Assembly: GCA_036504035.1 (NCBI GenBank)
Contig: DASXVV010000009.1
Coordinates: forward strand, 434,001-498,000
Direction of reading: 5' to 3'
Length of the DNA stretch: 64,000 nucleotides
DNA from: Candidatus Deferrimicrobiaceae bacterium
Lineage (GTDB): Bacteria > Desulfobacterota > Deferrimicrobia > Deferrimicrobiales > Deferrimicrobiaceae
Under the pieces are notes generated by a model. It was not told the DNA's origin. It searched no databases and was given only the letters and a program-made list of their open reading frames with translations. Both the position numbers and the translations under genes were made by a program. Positions 45,501 through 55,700 of the stretch are shown here, piece after piece. The stretch's first letter is position 1; every line of letters begins with the position of its first letter.

Positions 45501-48401
45501 GTCCTCGAGCAGCCGCCCGCCGCCGTGCTTCCGGTACAGGAACAGCGGCTCGGGAACGAGCTGCCCTTTCCAGCCCTTGAGGCTCGCGTCGAGCCAGAAG
45601 TGCCAATCCTCGTACCCCACGTCGCTTCGGTAGCCGCCGACCTTTTCCCACAGCCGTTTCCGGAAGAGGGCGCAATACGGAAGGACGTTGTCGCCCGCCA
45701 GCACGTTCGTGTCGAAGGCGCCGCTCGGGTAGACGTCGTCCCGGTCGCCGAAGTGGCGAATGTGCGTATATGCCACTCCGATCTCGGGGTGGGCATCCAG
45801 CACGGCCACCGTCTTCCCGAGATAATCGGGCGCGATCCGGTCGTCCGCGTCCAGCGGGAGAATGTATTCGCCGCGCGCCACGCCGATTCCCCGGTTCCGC
45901 GCGCGTGCCGGGTGCCCCGAATTGGGCTGCTCGACCAGGCGGATCGACCGGTCTGGATTCTCCGCGATCAGCTCCCGGGCGACCGTCCGGCTCTCGTCGG
46001 TGCTCCCGTCGTCGACGATGACGATCTCCCACGACCGGTATGCCTGGGCGACGACGCTCTCGACGGCGCTGCGCAGGAAGCGGGCGTAGTTGTAGCAGGG
46101 GATGACGACGGAGACGCGGGGAATCCCGGCGGGTTCCCCGGTCGCGCACGACGCCCGGTCGGCGCGAGCCATGATCGCCTCCCGAAAAACGCCTTCGTAC
46201 CCTTCCGCGGTCCGTTTCCAGGAGAAGCGCTCCGGCATAGAGCGGGCGGCGGCTCGGCCGGCTTTCTCGACCCAAGCCGGCGCCGAGAGGAGGGCATCGA
46301 GCGCGTGCGCCAGCGTCTCCTCATCGTTCGGCCGGTAGACGACGCCGGTCTCCCCGTCGATCACGGTCTCGGGGGCGCCACCGACGTCGGCGACGAGCGG
46401 GACGCACCCGCACGCCTGCGCCTCCAGGGAGACGAGGCTGAACGACTCGAACCGGGACGGGATCACGCAGATCGACGCGCGGGAATATTCCTCGGCGAGC
46501 GTCTCGGGAGATAGGATCCCGGTGAATTCGATTCGGGGGCACGCCGCCAGGATCGCCTCCCGATTTAAATATTCGGATGCACCCCACAGCGCAGCACCGC
46601 CGCACAGTCGAAGGGTCGCGAGAGGATGCCGGTCGGCCAGTCGGAGAAACGCACGGATCAGCAGGTCCGGGTTCTTGTCGGGAACGAGGGCGCCGACGAA
46701 CAGGATGCGGCCGGGATCGCGGGGAATCTCGCGGGGGAAGAAAACCGTCTCGTCCACCCCGTTGTGGACCGTCCGCAGCTTGGCCGCGGGAACGCCGGCT
46801 TCGCGCAGGTTGTCGCGGACCGCCTCCGATACGCACACGACCCGGTCCGCCTCTTGCGCGAGCAGCGCACGCGCATCGGTTCCCGTCAGGAAGCCGATCT
46901 TCTGGTGGTGGAAGAGGACGACGCGGGCCGTCCGGGGAGGGACGTGCCGGTAGCTGCCGAGGTCGGGACCGGAGCAGAACGCGAGGATGTCGCACTCCTC
47001 GGAAAACTCGGGATAATCGCCGCGCGCCCAGGCGTCGTAAGGGAGATAGGCCACCCCGTCCCGATCGATCCGGCCCGAGCCGCCGGTGGCGCCGGCGATC
47101 GACACGCGGTGCCCGCGCACAGCCATGGCCCTGGCGGAGGCGCGGACCGCAGACTCGAGCCCTCCGCAGCTTCCCTCGGGGGGAATCGGCCCCGAGCTGG
47201 CGACGAACGTGACCGACAGCCGGTCGCTCCCCGGGGTGGTCGCAGGATCGTGGAAGGCACCTTCCTTCGCGCGGCCGCCGGCCGGCCGGGAAAGCGCTTT
47301 TTGCGCGGGCAGGAAGGGAAGCGGATACCAGAGGTGATCCTCCGTGATGCTTCCCCCCGCCAGGACCGTCTCCTGCAAGCGGTCGATCTTGCCGGTGACG
47401 AGGGCGTGCTTCCGGGCATGCGCCAGGAAAGTGTGCGCGCTGTCCGGCGCGCCTTTCAGGCAGGCCGCGACGGCCAGGCCGTACAGCGCCTCGACGCAGG
47501 CGGAATCCTCCTCGAGCGCCCAGGAGAAGCATTCGATTGCGAGGGGAAGATCCGTCTCTGCCCGCCCGCCCCACCAGGGAGGATAGTAGGCCAGCGCGCG
47601 CATTCCGAGGTCGGCGAGGCACGCTGCCCCCATCCGCGCCGAATCGATCGGGAGGACACCCCCGTAGATCGAGAGGACCGCTTCCTTCGAACGATATCGT
47701 TCGGAAAGGATCTTGTTCTCGCCGGCCATGACGTTATCCCGGGAGGAGATGGCGCCGGCATGCTCCAGGTAAAGTCCCAACGTTTCCGGCAAGTGGAACG
47801 CCTTCAGTCCCGCCCGGGCGAACTTCAGGTTGAAGTCGAAATCGCCGGCCGCCTTCAGGGAGCCGTCGAATAGTCCGATCGTCTCGTGGACCGAGCTCCG
47901 CCAGACCGACTGGGGGCCGAACTGGTAGTGAAGCAGGGATGCCGGCGGAAAGTAATCCGGGTAGAGAAAGAGCCTGGTTCCCGGATTCTGCTCGAAGGTC
48001 TCGTTCGGGATTTCGGATACGAGGCAATCGCCATAGACGAGGTCGAGGTCCGGCCTGTTTTCGAGAATATCGGCCAGCTTTTCGAGCGCATCGGGCCGAT
48101 GCCGGTCGTCCGAGTTCGCATTGGAAAGATACCGGCCCGAAGCCAGGCCGATCGCCCGGTTCCACGCGGCATACAGCGTCTCCCGCTCGGTCCGGACATA
48201 GGTGATGTTCGCGTGACGTTCCTGCGCCTCCCGGACGATCCGCGCCTCGTCCTGCTCGGAGCCGCTGTCGACGATGACGATCTCCATCAGCCCTTTCCTG
48301 AAAAGGGTTTGCCGGGTCAGGTCCTCGATGCAGCCGATGATGAATTTCTCCGAGTTGTAGAGGGAGACGAGCGCCGAGAGGAGAAAACGGTGTCCGGCCA
48401 A
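42597..48401 (-). CDS. Giant five-module glycosyltransferase with TPR tail
   Basis: A 1,934-residue cytosolic protein with five catalytic modules in one chain. GT2 spans 1-240 (VDSGSEQ, NSDD). GT4 spans 395-740 (FVGALVPDKNPDLL, E-x7-E in FESFSLVSLE). GT2 spans 760-990 (VDDGSTDES, DADD). GT4 spans 1015-1370 (HVGNLWPVKN, E-x7-E in GEVSPVTLIE). A GT92/GT2-like module spans 1425-1660 (IDHVSTDDT, HHDADEF). TPR-like repeats lie at about 285-335 and 1720-1920. All five keep recognisable catalytic motifs. The TTG start at 48401 follows AAAGGA; it overlaps nothing and begins 3 bases after the previous gene. Last of four giant genes; probably assembles a glycan. Substrate unknown. Confidence 0.88.
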   Translation of the reverse strand: MAGHRFLLSALVSLYNSEKFIIGCIEDLTRQTLFRKGLMEIVIVDSGSEQDEARIVREAQERHANITYVRTERETLYAAWNRAIGLASGRYLSNANSDDRHRPDALEKLADILENRPDLDLVYGDCLVSEIPNETFEQNPGTRLFLYPDYFPPASLLHYQFGPQSVWRSSVHETIGLFDGSLKAAGDFDFNLKFARAGLKAFHLPETLGLYLEHAGAISSRDNVMAGENKILSERYRSKEAVLSIYGGVLPIDSARMGAACLADLGMRALAYYPPWWGGRAETDLPLAIECFSWALEEDSACVEALYGLAVAACLKGAPDSAHTFLAHARKHALVTGKIDRLQETVLAGGSITEDHLWYPLPFLPAQKALSRPAGGRAKEGAFHDPATTPGSDRLSVTFVASSGPIPPEGSCGGLESAVRASARAMAVRGHRVSIAGATGGSGRIDRDGVAYLPYDAWARGDYPEFSEECDILAFCSGPDLGSYRHVPPRTARVVLFHHQKIGFLTGTDARALLAQEADRVVCVSEAVRDNLREAGVPAAKLRTVHNGVDETVFFPREIPRDPGRILFVGALVPDKNPDLLIRAFLRLADRHPLATLRLCGGAALWGASEYLNREAILAACPRIEFTGILSPETLAEEYSRASICVIPSRFESFSLVSLEAQACGCVPLVADVGGAPETVIDGETGVVYRPNDEETLAHALDALLSAPAWVEKAGRAAARSMPERFSWKRTAEGYEGVFREAIMARADRASCATGEPAGIPRVSVVIPCYNYARFLRSAVESVVAQAYRSWEIVIVDDGSTDESRTVARELIAENPDRSIRLVEQPNSGHPARARNRGIGVARGEYILPLDADDRIAPDYLGKTVAVLDAHPEIGVAYTHIRHFGDRDDVYPSGAFDTNVLAGDNVLPYCALFRKRLWEKVGGYRSDVGYEDWHFWLDASLKGWKGQLVPEPLFLYRKHGGGRLLEDNDRRPRLLAQMVVLHPQLYGAETVSSARKILDGVGAPLPPEGADRAGLRLLIACDYFWPMVGGLEVIAEDLGAHLVGLGHSVDVATGALPNRTSDTLRGMRILSLPRTFDADKQRWTATEGLSRLIEEGGYDGCILLGDPTTWVLWGLEGTRVPKKTRIIIQPLINEEGYGTWRDNAEFRRRLADLLRRADAVVSLSRGGIPCRLFAEEGIRTVYLPNATTPESRMQDFRNRYDVPSDTFLMVHVGNLWPVKNQAGLLKTLRSMPGDWRLFLVGHPTPERAFVDEVLQAVASDPRVTLLPGLPRAEAASAMKAADLLLLPSKGEVSPVTLIEAMSHGTPWLATPECGAASEFAGGVIASLPLFPTVIEALAAQPGLCRELGAAGNGHWRACFSWGAVTAQWDLLVRTGKTGRDFAMPEGVSMAMDEIGRRLSSALSAGDASNESSLREEPLEKGNSFRVVAILSAHNEGDIIDPVIGYLVGQGVGVYLIDHVSTDDTVEKASKWLGRGLLHIEKFPGDAGFPEENRREYIWSHILRRKEQLAASLEADWFIHHDADEFRESPWEGLSLSEAIRYVDRLGCNAIDFELFNFRPTDDRFVPGTDVRDALRYYERAESFNTRQIKAWKKTAAPVRIVESGGHDIAFEGRKVFPVKFILRHYPVRSQQHGERKVFRERKGRFNAAERSAGWHVQYDGIEKGQSFLADPAVLRLYDPQATRLELLSTDALRAVRQMAAEDAAAGAARAASGKYPAREAALKSKRDGKPGDALVTLLGLMKAGDASVLPDIGDCLAALGRMDEARDVYEEGRRACPGESRCMTGLGVLALMAGDAARAGLLFSEAIAANRDDAAAVCGLGMVRVSEGRLGEAFDLFTRSLEIDPENSTALDQLVRASVESGDLGRAETALGRHLDMHPSDPNMLFTAAGILWKQGKGDRAIDLLDRLDFVSPGYDGAEELRGLVIAESVPEGR

Positions 48402-48403
48402 GA

Positions 48404-51400
48404 TCAGGTCCTTTCCTTTTTACCGAAGCAGGCCCAGTGCCACCGGCCATGCCCCGGAATCGTCACGCTTTCGATGGCATGGCGGAAGAGCCCGGTGTCC
48501 CGGATAAGCTCCTCTATCTCCGCCACGCTCCAACGGACCGAAGGCTCATACTTCCTGAGGTCCGCGTCGTGTGTCCCGTAATCGAGATCCGCGAACTGGC
48601 AGACGAAGAGTCCCCGGTCCGACAGTTTGCGTCCGAGGCCGGCGACGTAATCCTTCACGAGGTCCCGCGTGAGATGCTGGAACACGATGACGCTGAACGC
48701 GAAATCGATTCCGTCCGGGATCGCCTGCTTCCATTCGTCGGCCAGGACCGGCACGAAATTGCGGACATCGTGTTCCGACAGGAACTTCTCCGCTTTCCGC
48801 AGGATTCCGGGCGTGACGTCGATGCCATAGACGCGCTTGACCCGGGGGGCGATGGCCAGGGTATCCCGGCCGTATCCGCAACCGATGACCACGGCGGTCA
48901 TCTCCCGGTCGAGATCGAGGAAAGGCGAGATCATCAGGTCCTCTCCGCCCGTTTCGACCAGCCCTCCGTAGCACGCGTGCCTCTCGAAATAATCGTCGTC
49001 CTGGATCGACTTCCAGTATTCCAGGTTGGACCGGATCGGCGCGGGAGATGCTTCCTGCGATGCATCGGAGCGATACCGGATCGGCGAGGGGGCCGGGAGA
49101 AGCGTCTTGTCCTTCGCGTGGATGAAAAGCTCCTGCTCGAATTCGAGCACGATCCCGGCCTCCTCGTGATACTTCTCGAGGTATTGCGCCGTCTTTTGTC
49201 CGGGGTGCTGGCGATAGCTCCCGAGAAGAGCATCGGCCGTGTGCAGTTGCGCGTGCCTGAAAAAACGCGTCCACAATTCGAGATCGCCGGCGTACTGCAT
49301 GTCTCCCCGCAGGAAGCCGCCTGCCTCCTCCCACAGGGATCTACGCCAGAACGTCCCTTCCTGCTGGATGTAGGGATCGCGATATTGTTTCGCCAGGTAT
49401 TTCCCCCGGCTCCAGGCGGGCAGGTGATCGTAGACCCAGGCCTGCCGCCCCTCCGCGTCGATCCCGTTCGGCCTGCCCATCAGCCAGCGCACCTCGGGGT
49501 GCTCGAGAAACGCAAGCGCCACGAACGCGAAGGCCCCCGGGCAGAGCCGGTCGTCGGAGTTGATCCAGGTCATGATCTCGCCGGTCGCCCGCTGGAGCCC
49601 CTCGTTGATCGCCCGGTACTGACCGCCGTCCTGAAGGCTTTGCCAGTGCGCCAGAAAAGCTCCATAACGCCGGATGATGTCGACGGAGCCGTCGGTGCTC
49701 CCGCCGTCCATGACGATGTACTCGAGGTTCGGATAGCGCTGGCCGAGGACGGACTCCAGCGTCTCCGCCAGGAAGGGGGCCTGGTTGAACGACGGGCTCA
49801 CCACTGAGATCCGTGGATAGCGCGCGTCAAGCGCGACACGAAACCGCTTGTAGTGCTCCCAGCGCATCGACGGGTCGCGCGGAGCCCCCTCGGCCCCCTT
49901 TCTCCAGAAGAGGTTGCATGAGGAGGGCATGCCGTCGTCGTATTTCCATTCCACGGCAGGGGGCTTCCAGTAGTCTTCGAAGAACCTTCGGGAGATCACG
50001 TAGCGTTCCGGGTCCCGGGCCATCTCCTCGAGCGTGGTTCCCGGTGGATCCGCCATGCAGTTGGCGGCCATGAATTCCATGAACTCGTGCCCCCAGTTCC
50101 GGCCGCTCGAAAGCATGATGTCGAAGCAGTGCAGCGAGAATCCGCCGGGCTTGAGCACCCGGTCGATGTCGATGCAGATGTTTTTGTAAAGCTCCCGGTT
50201 CGCCTCGAGACCCGACGGGACATGCTCGAGCGTGGAAATGCTGAACACGAAATCGAAATATTCCTCGGGAAGCTCCGCGTTGAAATTCCCGATGTAGTCG
50301 GACACCAGCCGATAGCCGGAGGCTTCGACCGTCCGCGGGCCGTTGCCGACCCCCTCGAGCTTGTCGAGGTTCCAGCACTCGTACGCGTCCTTGAAATGGC
50401 GGAGGATGCGCGAGTTCCCGCCGCCGATGTCGAGGATCCTGGAACCCGGGGGGACATGCTCCTTGATGAAGGAGAACACCAGCAGATCCTGGTAGGCCTT
50501 CAGGTCGCAGTAGTCGGGATCGACCCGTTCTCCGAACAGCGCCAGGTCGGCCCCCCCGAAGCGGTCGAAGTGGCGCTGTTTCGCGTAATGGTAATCCCGG
50601 AATCCGCCGGGTTCCAGCCCGGCAGGAATGGCGTCCCGCAATGGGTGCGCGATCAATGCGGGCGCGACGGCGTCGAGCGCTGGATTATCGGAAGGAATCG
50701 TCCGGTCCCGTTCGATCGCCCGTTCGCACTCCGCCAGGTAATCGCCAACGAGCGCCTGCGAGCGCTGTCCCGCCCCGTACATCCGGAACCCGGCAATCCT
50801 CGCATCGACCGTGTGGAGGGGGGCGTGTCGCGTGAACCGGAGCCACAGCTCGTAGTCGCCGGCCTGCTTCCATGCGATGTCGAGGGCTCCCCCCGCCTTC
50901 TCCCATAGCCATCGGCGCCAGTAGGTCGCCTCCTGCATGACGAACAGGTGACGCCGCACGGTCGCCGGGTCGAGAAGGAGGGACCTGCTCCAGACCTGGG
51001 TCTCGAACCCGTATCCGCGAAGATTCCCCTCCGCGTCGAACCCCTCCCGCCGCCCGGTGAGAAAGGCGATGTCCGGACGGGCGGAAAAAACGTCCGCCAG
51101 GACCGACAGACCGCCGGGATGGTACTTGTCGTCCGAGTTCAGCCATCCCATGATTTCACCGCTGCTCCGCCGGAATCCTTCGTTCAGCGCCGCATAATGC
51201 CCACCGTCGGGACAGCTCTGCCAGTAGGCCAGGTGCCTGGCGTATTTCCTGATGATGTCGACCGAGCCGTCGGTGCTCCCGCCATCCATGATGATGTATT
51301 CGAGATTCGGGTAGCCCTGGCTCAGGATCGAGTCGATGCATTCCTCGAGGTATCCGGCCTGGTTGAAGGAGGGCGTGACGATCGAGATCCGCGGAAGCGT

Positions 51401-52702
51401 CCCCGCAGGCGAAGACCTCCGTACGGACCCGCCCGGTTGACGCCCCGGTTTATCGCCTTCCGGCTCGGCATAGATCGTCAGGTAGGCGGCGGCTTGAATC
51501 TCCGGAGCGCAGAAACGTTCCGCCTGCCTCCGGCAGGAGGCCGCCATCGCGCGCCCCTCGTTGCCCGAAAGCGTATCGAGAATCGCCCTCGCAAGGCAGG
51601 GGGCGTCTCCGGCGGTCGCCAGAAAGCCGGTCTCCCCCGGGACGACAAGGTCGGGAATGCCGCCGACCGCAAAACCGGCGACGGGAACGCCGCACGCCAG
51701 CGCCTCGGCCATCGTGTTCGGGAGGTTGTCCTCGAGCGAGGGCAGGACAAACGCATCCGCGAGGTTGTACACCTTGGCCAGCGCTTCCTCGTCCCCGATC
51801 GTCCCGAAGGCCATCTTTCCGAACCCCTCGGGGATATCTCCCTCGGGCAACGGGCCGAAGGAAGCGAGGACGATCCCTTCCCGCGCGGGCCGGGGAAAGC
51901 GGGAAAGGGCTTCGAGAAGGAGGGAATAACCTTTCCGGTGCGCAATATAGTCCGCCCCGAACAGGAGCACCTTGGCCCCTTTTGGAATTCCCGCTTCCCG
52001 GCGGGCCGCCGGGGACGGCAACGGGCGAAACACGTCGAGAGGCAAACCGTTCGGGACGACCGAAACCGGAAAGTTCCCCAGGAGGGCGCTCTTCCGCGCA
52101 CAATCCGCCAGCCACCGACTGGGGGTCACGACATGGATGTCGAGATTCCGGTACCCTGCGGCTTTCGCCTCGAACACACGGCGGGAGAGATCCTGATCCC
52201 GATCCGACCCGAGCTGCGGGCAACAGCCGCATGACGTGCGATATCGCTCGCAGCCGCCCGAGTAATGGCACCCGCCGGTGAACGGGTTCATATCGTGCAA
52301 CGTCCAGATGACCTTTTTCCCCGTTAGCTCCTGCCCCGCCCGCGCGTAGTCCAGCGTTCCCGCAACCCAGTGGAGGTTGACGATGCCCGCATCGCGGATC
52401 GCCGCCACCCGATCCAGCCGGACGCCGGTTTGCGCATCGCTGAACAGCTCGAGGCCGGACGGCCGCGAGGGATAGGCGGACAACGCCTCCCCCCAGGTGC
52501 GATACATTTCCTCCCAACGCCCGTCCGGGAGCACGGGGGATACGGCTTCCGGAAGGAGCCGGACGCCTGGGTCCTCCGACTTCCGGCAGGCGACCAGCAT
52601 CTCCGAATCGGCTCCCGCTGACCGGAGCGCGGCATTGAGCCGGGCGGCCGCCTTCCCGGCGCCCCCGAAGTCCATGGTGGAAAGGTGGACGATCTTCGTC
52701 AT
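48404..52702 (-). CDS. Four-part glycosyltransferase/methyltransferase fusion protein
   Basis: The start at 52702 (ATGA overlap) gives 1,432 residues. GT4 spans 1-415 (LSTMDFGGAGKAAARL, LEDNLPNTMAEALACG). GT2 spans 437-690 (MDGGSTDGS, NSDD). Methyltransferase 1 spans 750-870 (ILDIGGGNSRILRHF, STLEHVPSGL). GT2 spans 963-1200 (MDGGSTDGS, NSDD). Methyltransferase 2 spans 1265-1425 (VVIGCGYGRDTLAI). The two GT2 modules are strikingly alike, as if duplicated. A longer reading to 52849 has no conserved sequence and overlaps the preceding gene. It probably extends and methylates a sugar chain. Confidence 0.88.
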   Translation of the reverse strand: MTKIVHLSTMDFGGAGKAAARLNAALRSAGADSEMLVACRKSEDPGVRLLPEAVSPVLPDGRWEEMYRTWGEALSAYPSRPSGLELFSDAQTGVRLDRVAAIRDAGIVNLHWVAGTLDYARAGQELTGKKVIWTLHDMNPFTGGCHYSGGCERYRTSCGCCPQLGSDRDQDLSRRVFEAKAAGYRNLDIHVVTPSRWLADCARKSALLGNFPVSVVPNGLPLDVFRPLPSPAARREAGIPKGAKVLLFGADYIAHRKGYSLLLEALSRFPRPAREGIVLASFGPLPEGDIPEGFGKMAFGTIGDEEALAKVYNLADAFVLPSLEDNLPNTMAEALACGVPVAGFAVGGIPDLVVPGETGFLATAGDAPCLARAILDTLSGNEGRAMAASCRRQAERFCAPEIQAAAYLTIYAEPEGDKPGRQPGGSVRRSSPAGTLPRISIVTPSFNQAGYLEECIDSILSQGYPNLEYIIMDGGSTDGSVDIIRKYARHLAYWQSCPDGGHYAALNEGFRRSSGEIMGWLNSDDKYHPGGLSVLADVFSARPDIAFLTGRREGFDAEGNLRGYGFETQVWSRSLLLDPATVRRHLFVMQEATYWRRWLWEKAGGALDIAWKQAGDYELWLRFTRHAPLHTVDARIAGFRMYGAGQRSQALVGDYLAECERAIERDRTIPSDNPALDAVAPALIAHPLRDAIPAGLEPGGFRDYHYAKQRHFDRFGGADLALFGERVDPDYCDLKAYQDLLVFSFIKEHVPPGSRILDIGGGNSRILRHFKDAYECWNLDKLEGVGNGPRTVEASGYRLVSDYIGNFNAELPEEYFDFVFSISTLEHVPSGLEANRELYKNICIDIDRVLKPGGFSLHCFDIMLSSGRNWGHEFMEFMAANCMADPPGTTLEEMARDPERYVISRRFFEDYWKPPAVEWKYDDGMPSSCNLFWRKGAEGAPRDPSMRWEHYKRFRVALDARYPRISVVSPSFNQAPFLAETLESVLGQRYPNLEYIVMDGGSTDGSVDIIRRYGAFLAHWQSLQDGGQYRAINEGLQRATGEIMTWINSDDRLCPGAFAFVALAFLEHPEVRWLMGRPNGIDAEGRQAWVYDHLPAWSRGKYLAKQYRDPYIQQEGTFWRRSLWEEAGGFLRGDMQYAGDLELWTRFFRHAQLHTADALLGSYRQHPGQKTAQYLEKYHEEAGIVLEFEQELFIHAKDKTLLPAPSPIRYRSDASQEASPAPIRSNLEYWKSIQDDDYFERHACYGGLVETGGEDLMISPFLDLDREMTAVVIGCGYGRDTLAIAPRVKRVYGIDVTPGILRKAEKFLSEHDVRNFVPVLADEWKQAIPDGIDFAFSVIVFQHLTRDLVKDYVAGLGRKLSDRGLFVCQFADLDYGTHDADLRKYEPSVRWSVAEIEELIRDTGLFRHAIESVTIPGHGRWHWACFGKKERT

Positions 52703-55700
52703 CGCCGAGGTTTCCGGTAGGCCCGTACCGTGGAGTACACGCCGGGGATGATCGGGAGATGGGCCTGCGTCTGGGTCGGATCCGCCGGGCATAGCAGCGG
52801 CAGGTCGATCGGTTTCAAACCGTATTGTTGTTCCATGACTTCCACGCACGCGCGCCGGATTCCGGGCTCGGTTCCACCGTGATGAAAGAAGATGGCTTCC
52901 CGATTTTCGTCATCGAGAGGAGGAAGGAAGTCGTGGAAAAGAAGGAGCCCGTCCGCTGCGAGCAGCGGGTAATAGTCGAGAATGTCCCGCCTGACCCCTT
53001 CGTAGCCGTGGTCGCCATCGATAAAGATAAACTCGGGGAAGTTGCCGTCCTGCTCGAAAAGCTTCCGAAGCTCCGGAGCGGCGTCGAAGGAAAAGCAGGG
53101 GAGGTGCGTCACCTCGGACCCGATTTTCCGGAGCACTTCGGCAAGTTGCGGCCGCCCGCCCGGCTCCACACAAAAGCCCTGGAGCCCCTGCGAAACGCGC
53201 TTGAGTGCCTTGTAGGCCAGGAGCAGCGAGCCGCCCGCATACGACCCCACCTCCACGAAGCGCAAGGGATACGACTTCCTCGGCAACAGTTCGGTGGCGG
53301 CGTAATAAAGCTGGAATCGCTCGTTCCTGGACATTTGCCCTTCGATTCCCTTCGGGATCGGATCGTCCTCCAGGAAACGATGGACCAGCGTTTTCTGCAA
53401 CACCGGGTTCACTTCGAAGCTGTTCGGTTTCACGAGCCAGATTCCCGTATCGTCGATGGGGTTGACCTCGAAAGTGTAGCCGCGGGCCGCTTCGAATTCG
53501 TGGAACGCCTTGCGGCACCCTTCCCAATATCCGTAGTCGTCAACCTGGAGCAACCCGCCGTCGACGATGCGATCATACAGGTTCGCCAGGATCGCCCGCG
53601 TCGATTCGTACCAGTCGCCGTCAAGGTGGAGCAGGGCAATCATTCCCACGCGGTCCCGAAATACAGGAAGCGTTTCCTCGAAGAAACCCTTGACGGTCCG
53701 GACAACGTCGCCTGCGCCCACCCGGGCGCAGACCTCCCGAACGCTCTCCTCCGGGGCGGAACAGGTGCCGGTTCCCCAACCGGTCTGGTCGGCGTCGACT
53801 CCGCCGTGCCGATCTTCCTCCGTGGGACTCGGCATCCCTGAAAAGGAATCGAACGAATAAAGGAAGCGCGGGATCCTGGAGTAGCGCTTGATGACATAGG
53901 CCAGCAGCGCGGAAGAGCCTCCGGCGGCGACACCGCACTCCACGAAGTTGCCCGGCAGATTCTTCTCGCAAACTTCCTTGGCCATGCGGAACAGGTTCCA
54001 TAGACGCTCGACGCTCAACATCGTGTATGGGCGGATCACCCCGAGCAGTTCCCGGAACTCGCCTTCCCCCGCAATCGGTGAAACCGCCTCGGGGTGGCTT
54101 TTGAGCAGGGAGTCCAGATCGCCCTTCGCATCGAGGTTGTCGGGAAAATGGCGCAGCTCTTCGAGCAGCGCGTCGCGCGCCTCCCCCGTCCGGTTCATCC
54201 GGGTGAAGACGATGGCCCGGAGCTGGTCGAGACCCATGACCGGCTGGCGCAACGACTTGGCATGGATAAGGAGATCGAACGCCTTTGCGAGGTCGCCCTC
54301 CTCGATCGATTCGATCGCGTCCTGCATCATCCGGATCACGGGCAGGACGGCGGGTTCCGGCGCGGACGACCGCGCTTCCAGATGCTTCCGAACGATGGCG
54401 TCAAGGACCGCTGCGCGTGCCTCGATGCCGTATTCCCGAAGGCATCGTTCCTGCCCGCGACGCGCGATCGCCTCGCGCTCCTCCGGGTGGGCGAGGTAAT
54501 AGCGAATTTTCTCGACGAGCTCCTTTCCGTCGCGGAACGTCTCGACCTCGACCCCCGGGGTGAAATAGGCGGAAAGGTTGTCGAAGTGTTCCGTCAGCAG
54601 GAAGACCCCTGCACCCGTCGCCTCGAAAATGCGCATGTTCGCAGTTTCCCGCCGGGCGAGATCGACCGTATTGCCGGAATTGTCGCGCGTTTCGAGGATG
54701 CCCCGGGCATCGATGACGATCTTCCCGGACCGCAGCGCCTGATGCATCGATACGCCGAATCGTCCTCCCAGGTTGAAGCGTGCGACATCCGGAGTGATGG
54801 TCTCGACCTGCCCGCTCAGGTAATAGCCGAGAGTGAAAGGCTTCCGCGGATCCGACGCAGCTTTCGCCACTTCCTGCAGGTAACGGTTCCGACCCGGATG
54901 CTGGTCGAGCGTCCACATGCCGCTGAATACAACGTCGAATTCGGGGCGTGAACCGGATATTTTCCCGTTGACCCACCCGGGGTATCCCGGAAAAAAGTGC
55001 TCGGCGGCCCGGGCCCCGATCTTCAGCGCCGTCTCCCGCAGTGCGGCGAGACTGGAAAGCATGACGTCGAACCCGGTCCAGTCGGTATCGGCAGGAATGT
55101 TGGCCGCCCGCCAACCGAGCACCAGAGAAGGCTTCCACGAAAGCGTCCGAAGGAAACGTCCATCGAACGTGATGGGGTCGGAAAGATAGAGCACGTCCGG
55201 CCTCAGCGTGTCGATCTGGTGCCGGACCACGTCGTGCACCCAGTCTTGCATGTCGGCGAGCGTGATCCGGTTCTCGTTGAGCCACTGCTGCTGAGACCAC
55301 GGATTGTTTGCCACGATCAGTTCTGCGTCATACCCCAGATTGCCCATATAGGGCGCGAACATGTGGATCCCGCTGAAGCCGTCGGCGACCAACCGATCCA
55401 TCTGCACCCGAAACGAGGCCTGGGCCAGATGCGGCTCGGATTCGTATAGCGCCTTGAGGTATTCGAGATAGAAGGTGTGGATCTGGAGAAACCTGAGGTT
55501 CGCCCCCCCGAGGGCCGGCGTCGCCGAAGGCGGAGGGGTTGCGGCGACGCCATCGGGCGTGTCGCCAAGCGCCAGGAGCGCCTCGGCGAGGTTCGCCGCT
55601 GCGGCCCGATTCCCGGGTTCGAACGCACACGCCTCGGACAGCGCCTCCTTCGCCTCGGCGTATCTTTCCCGCCGGTAGAGGATGGCTCCAAGCAGGTTCA

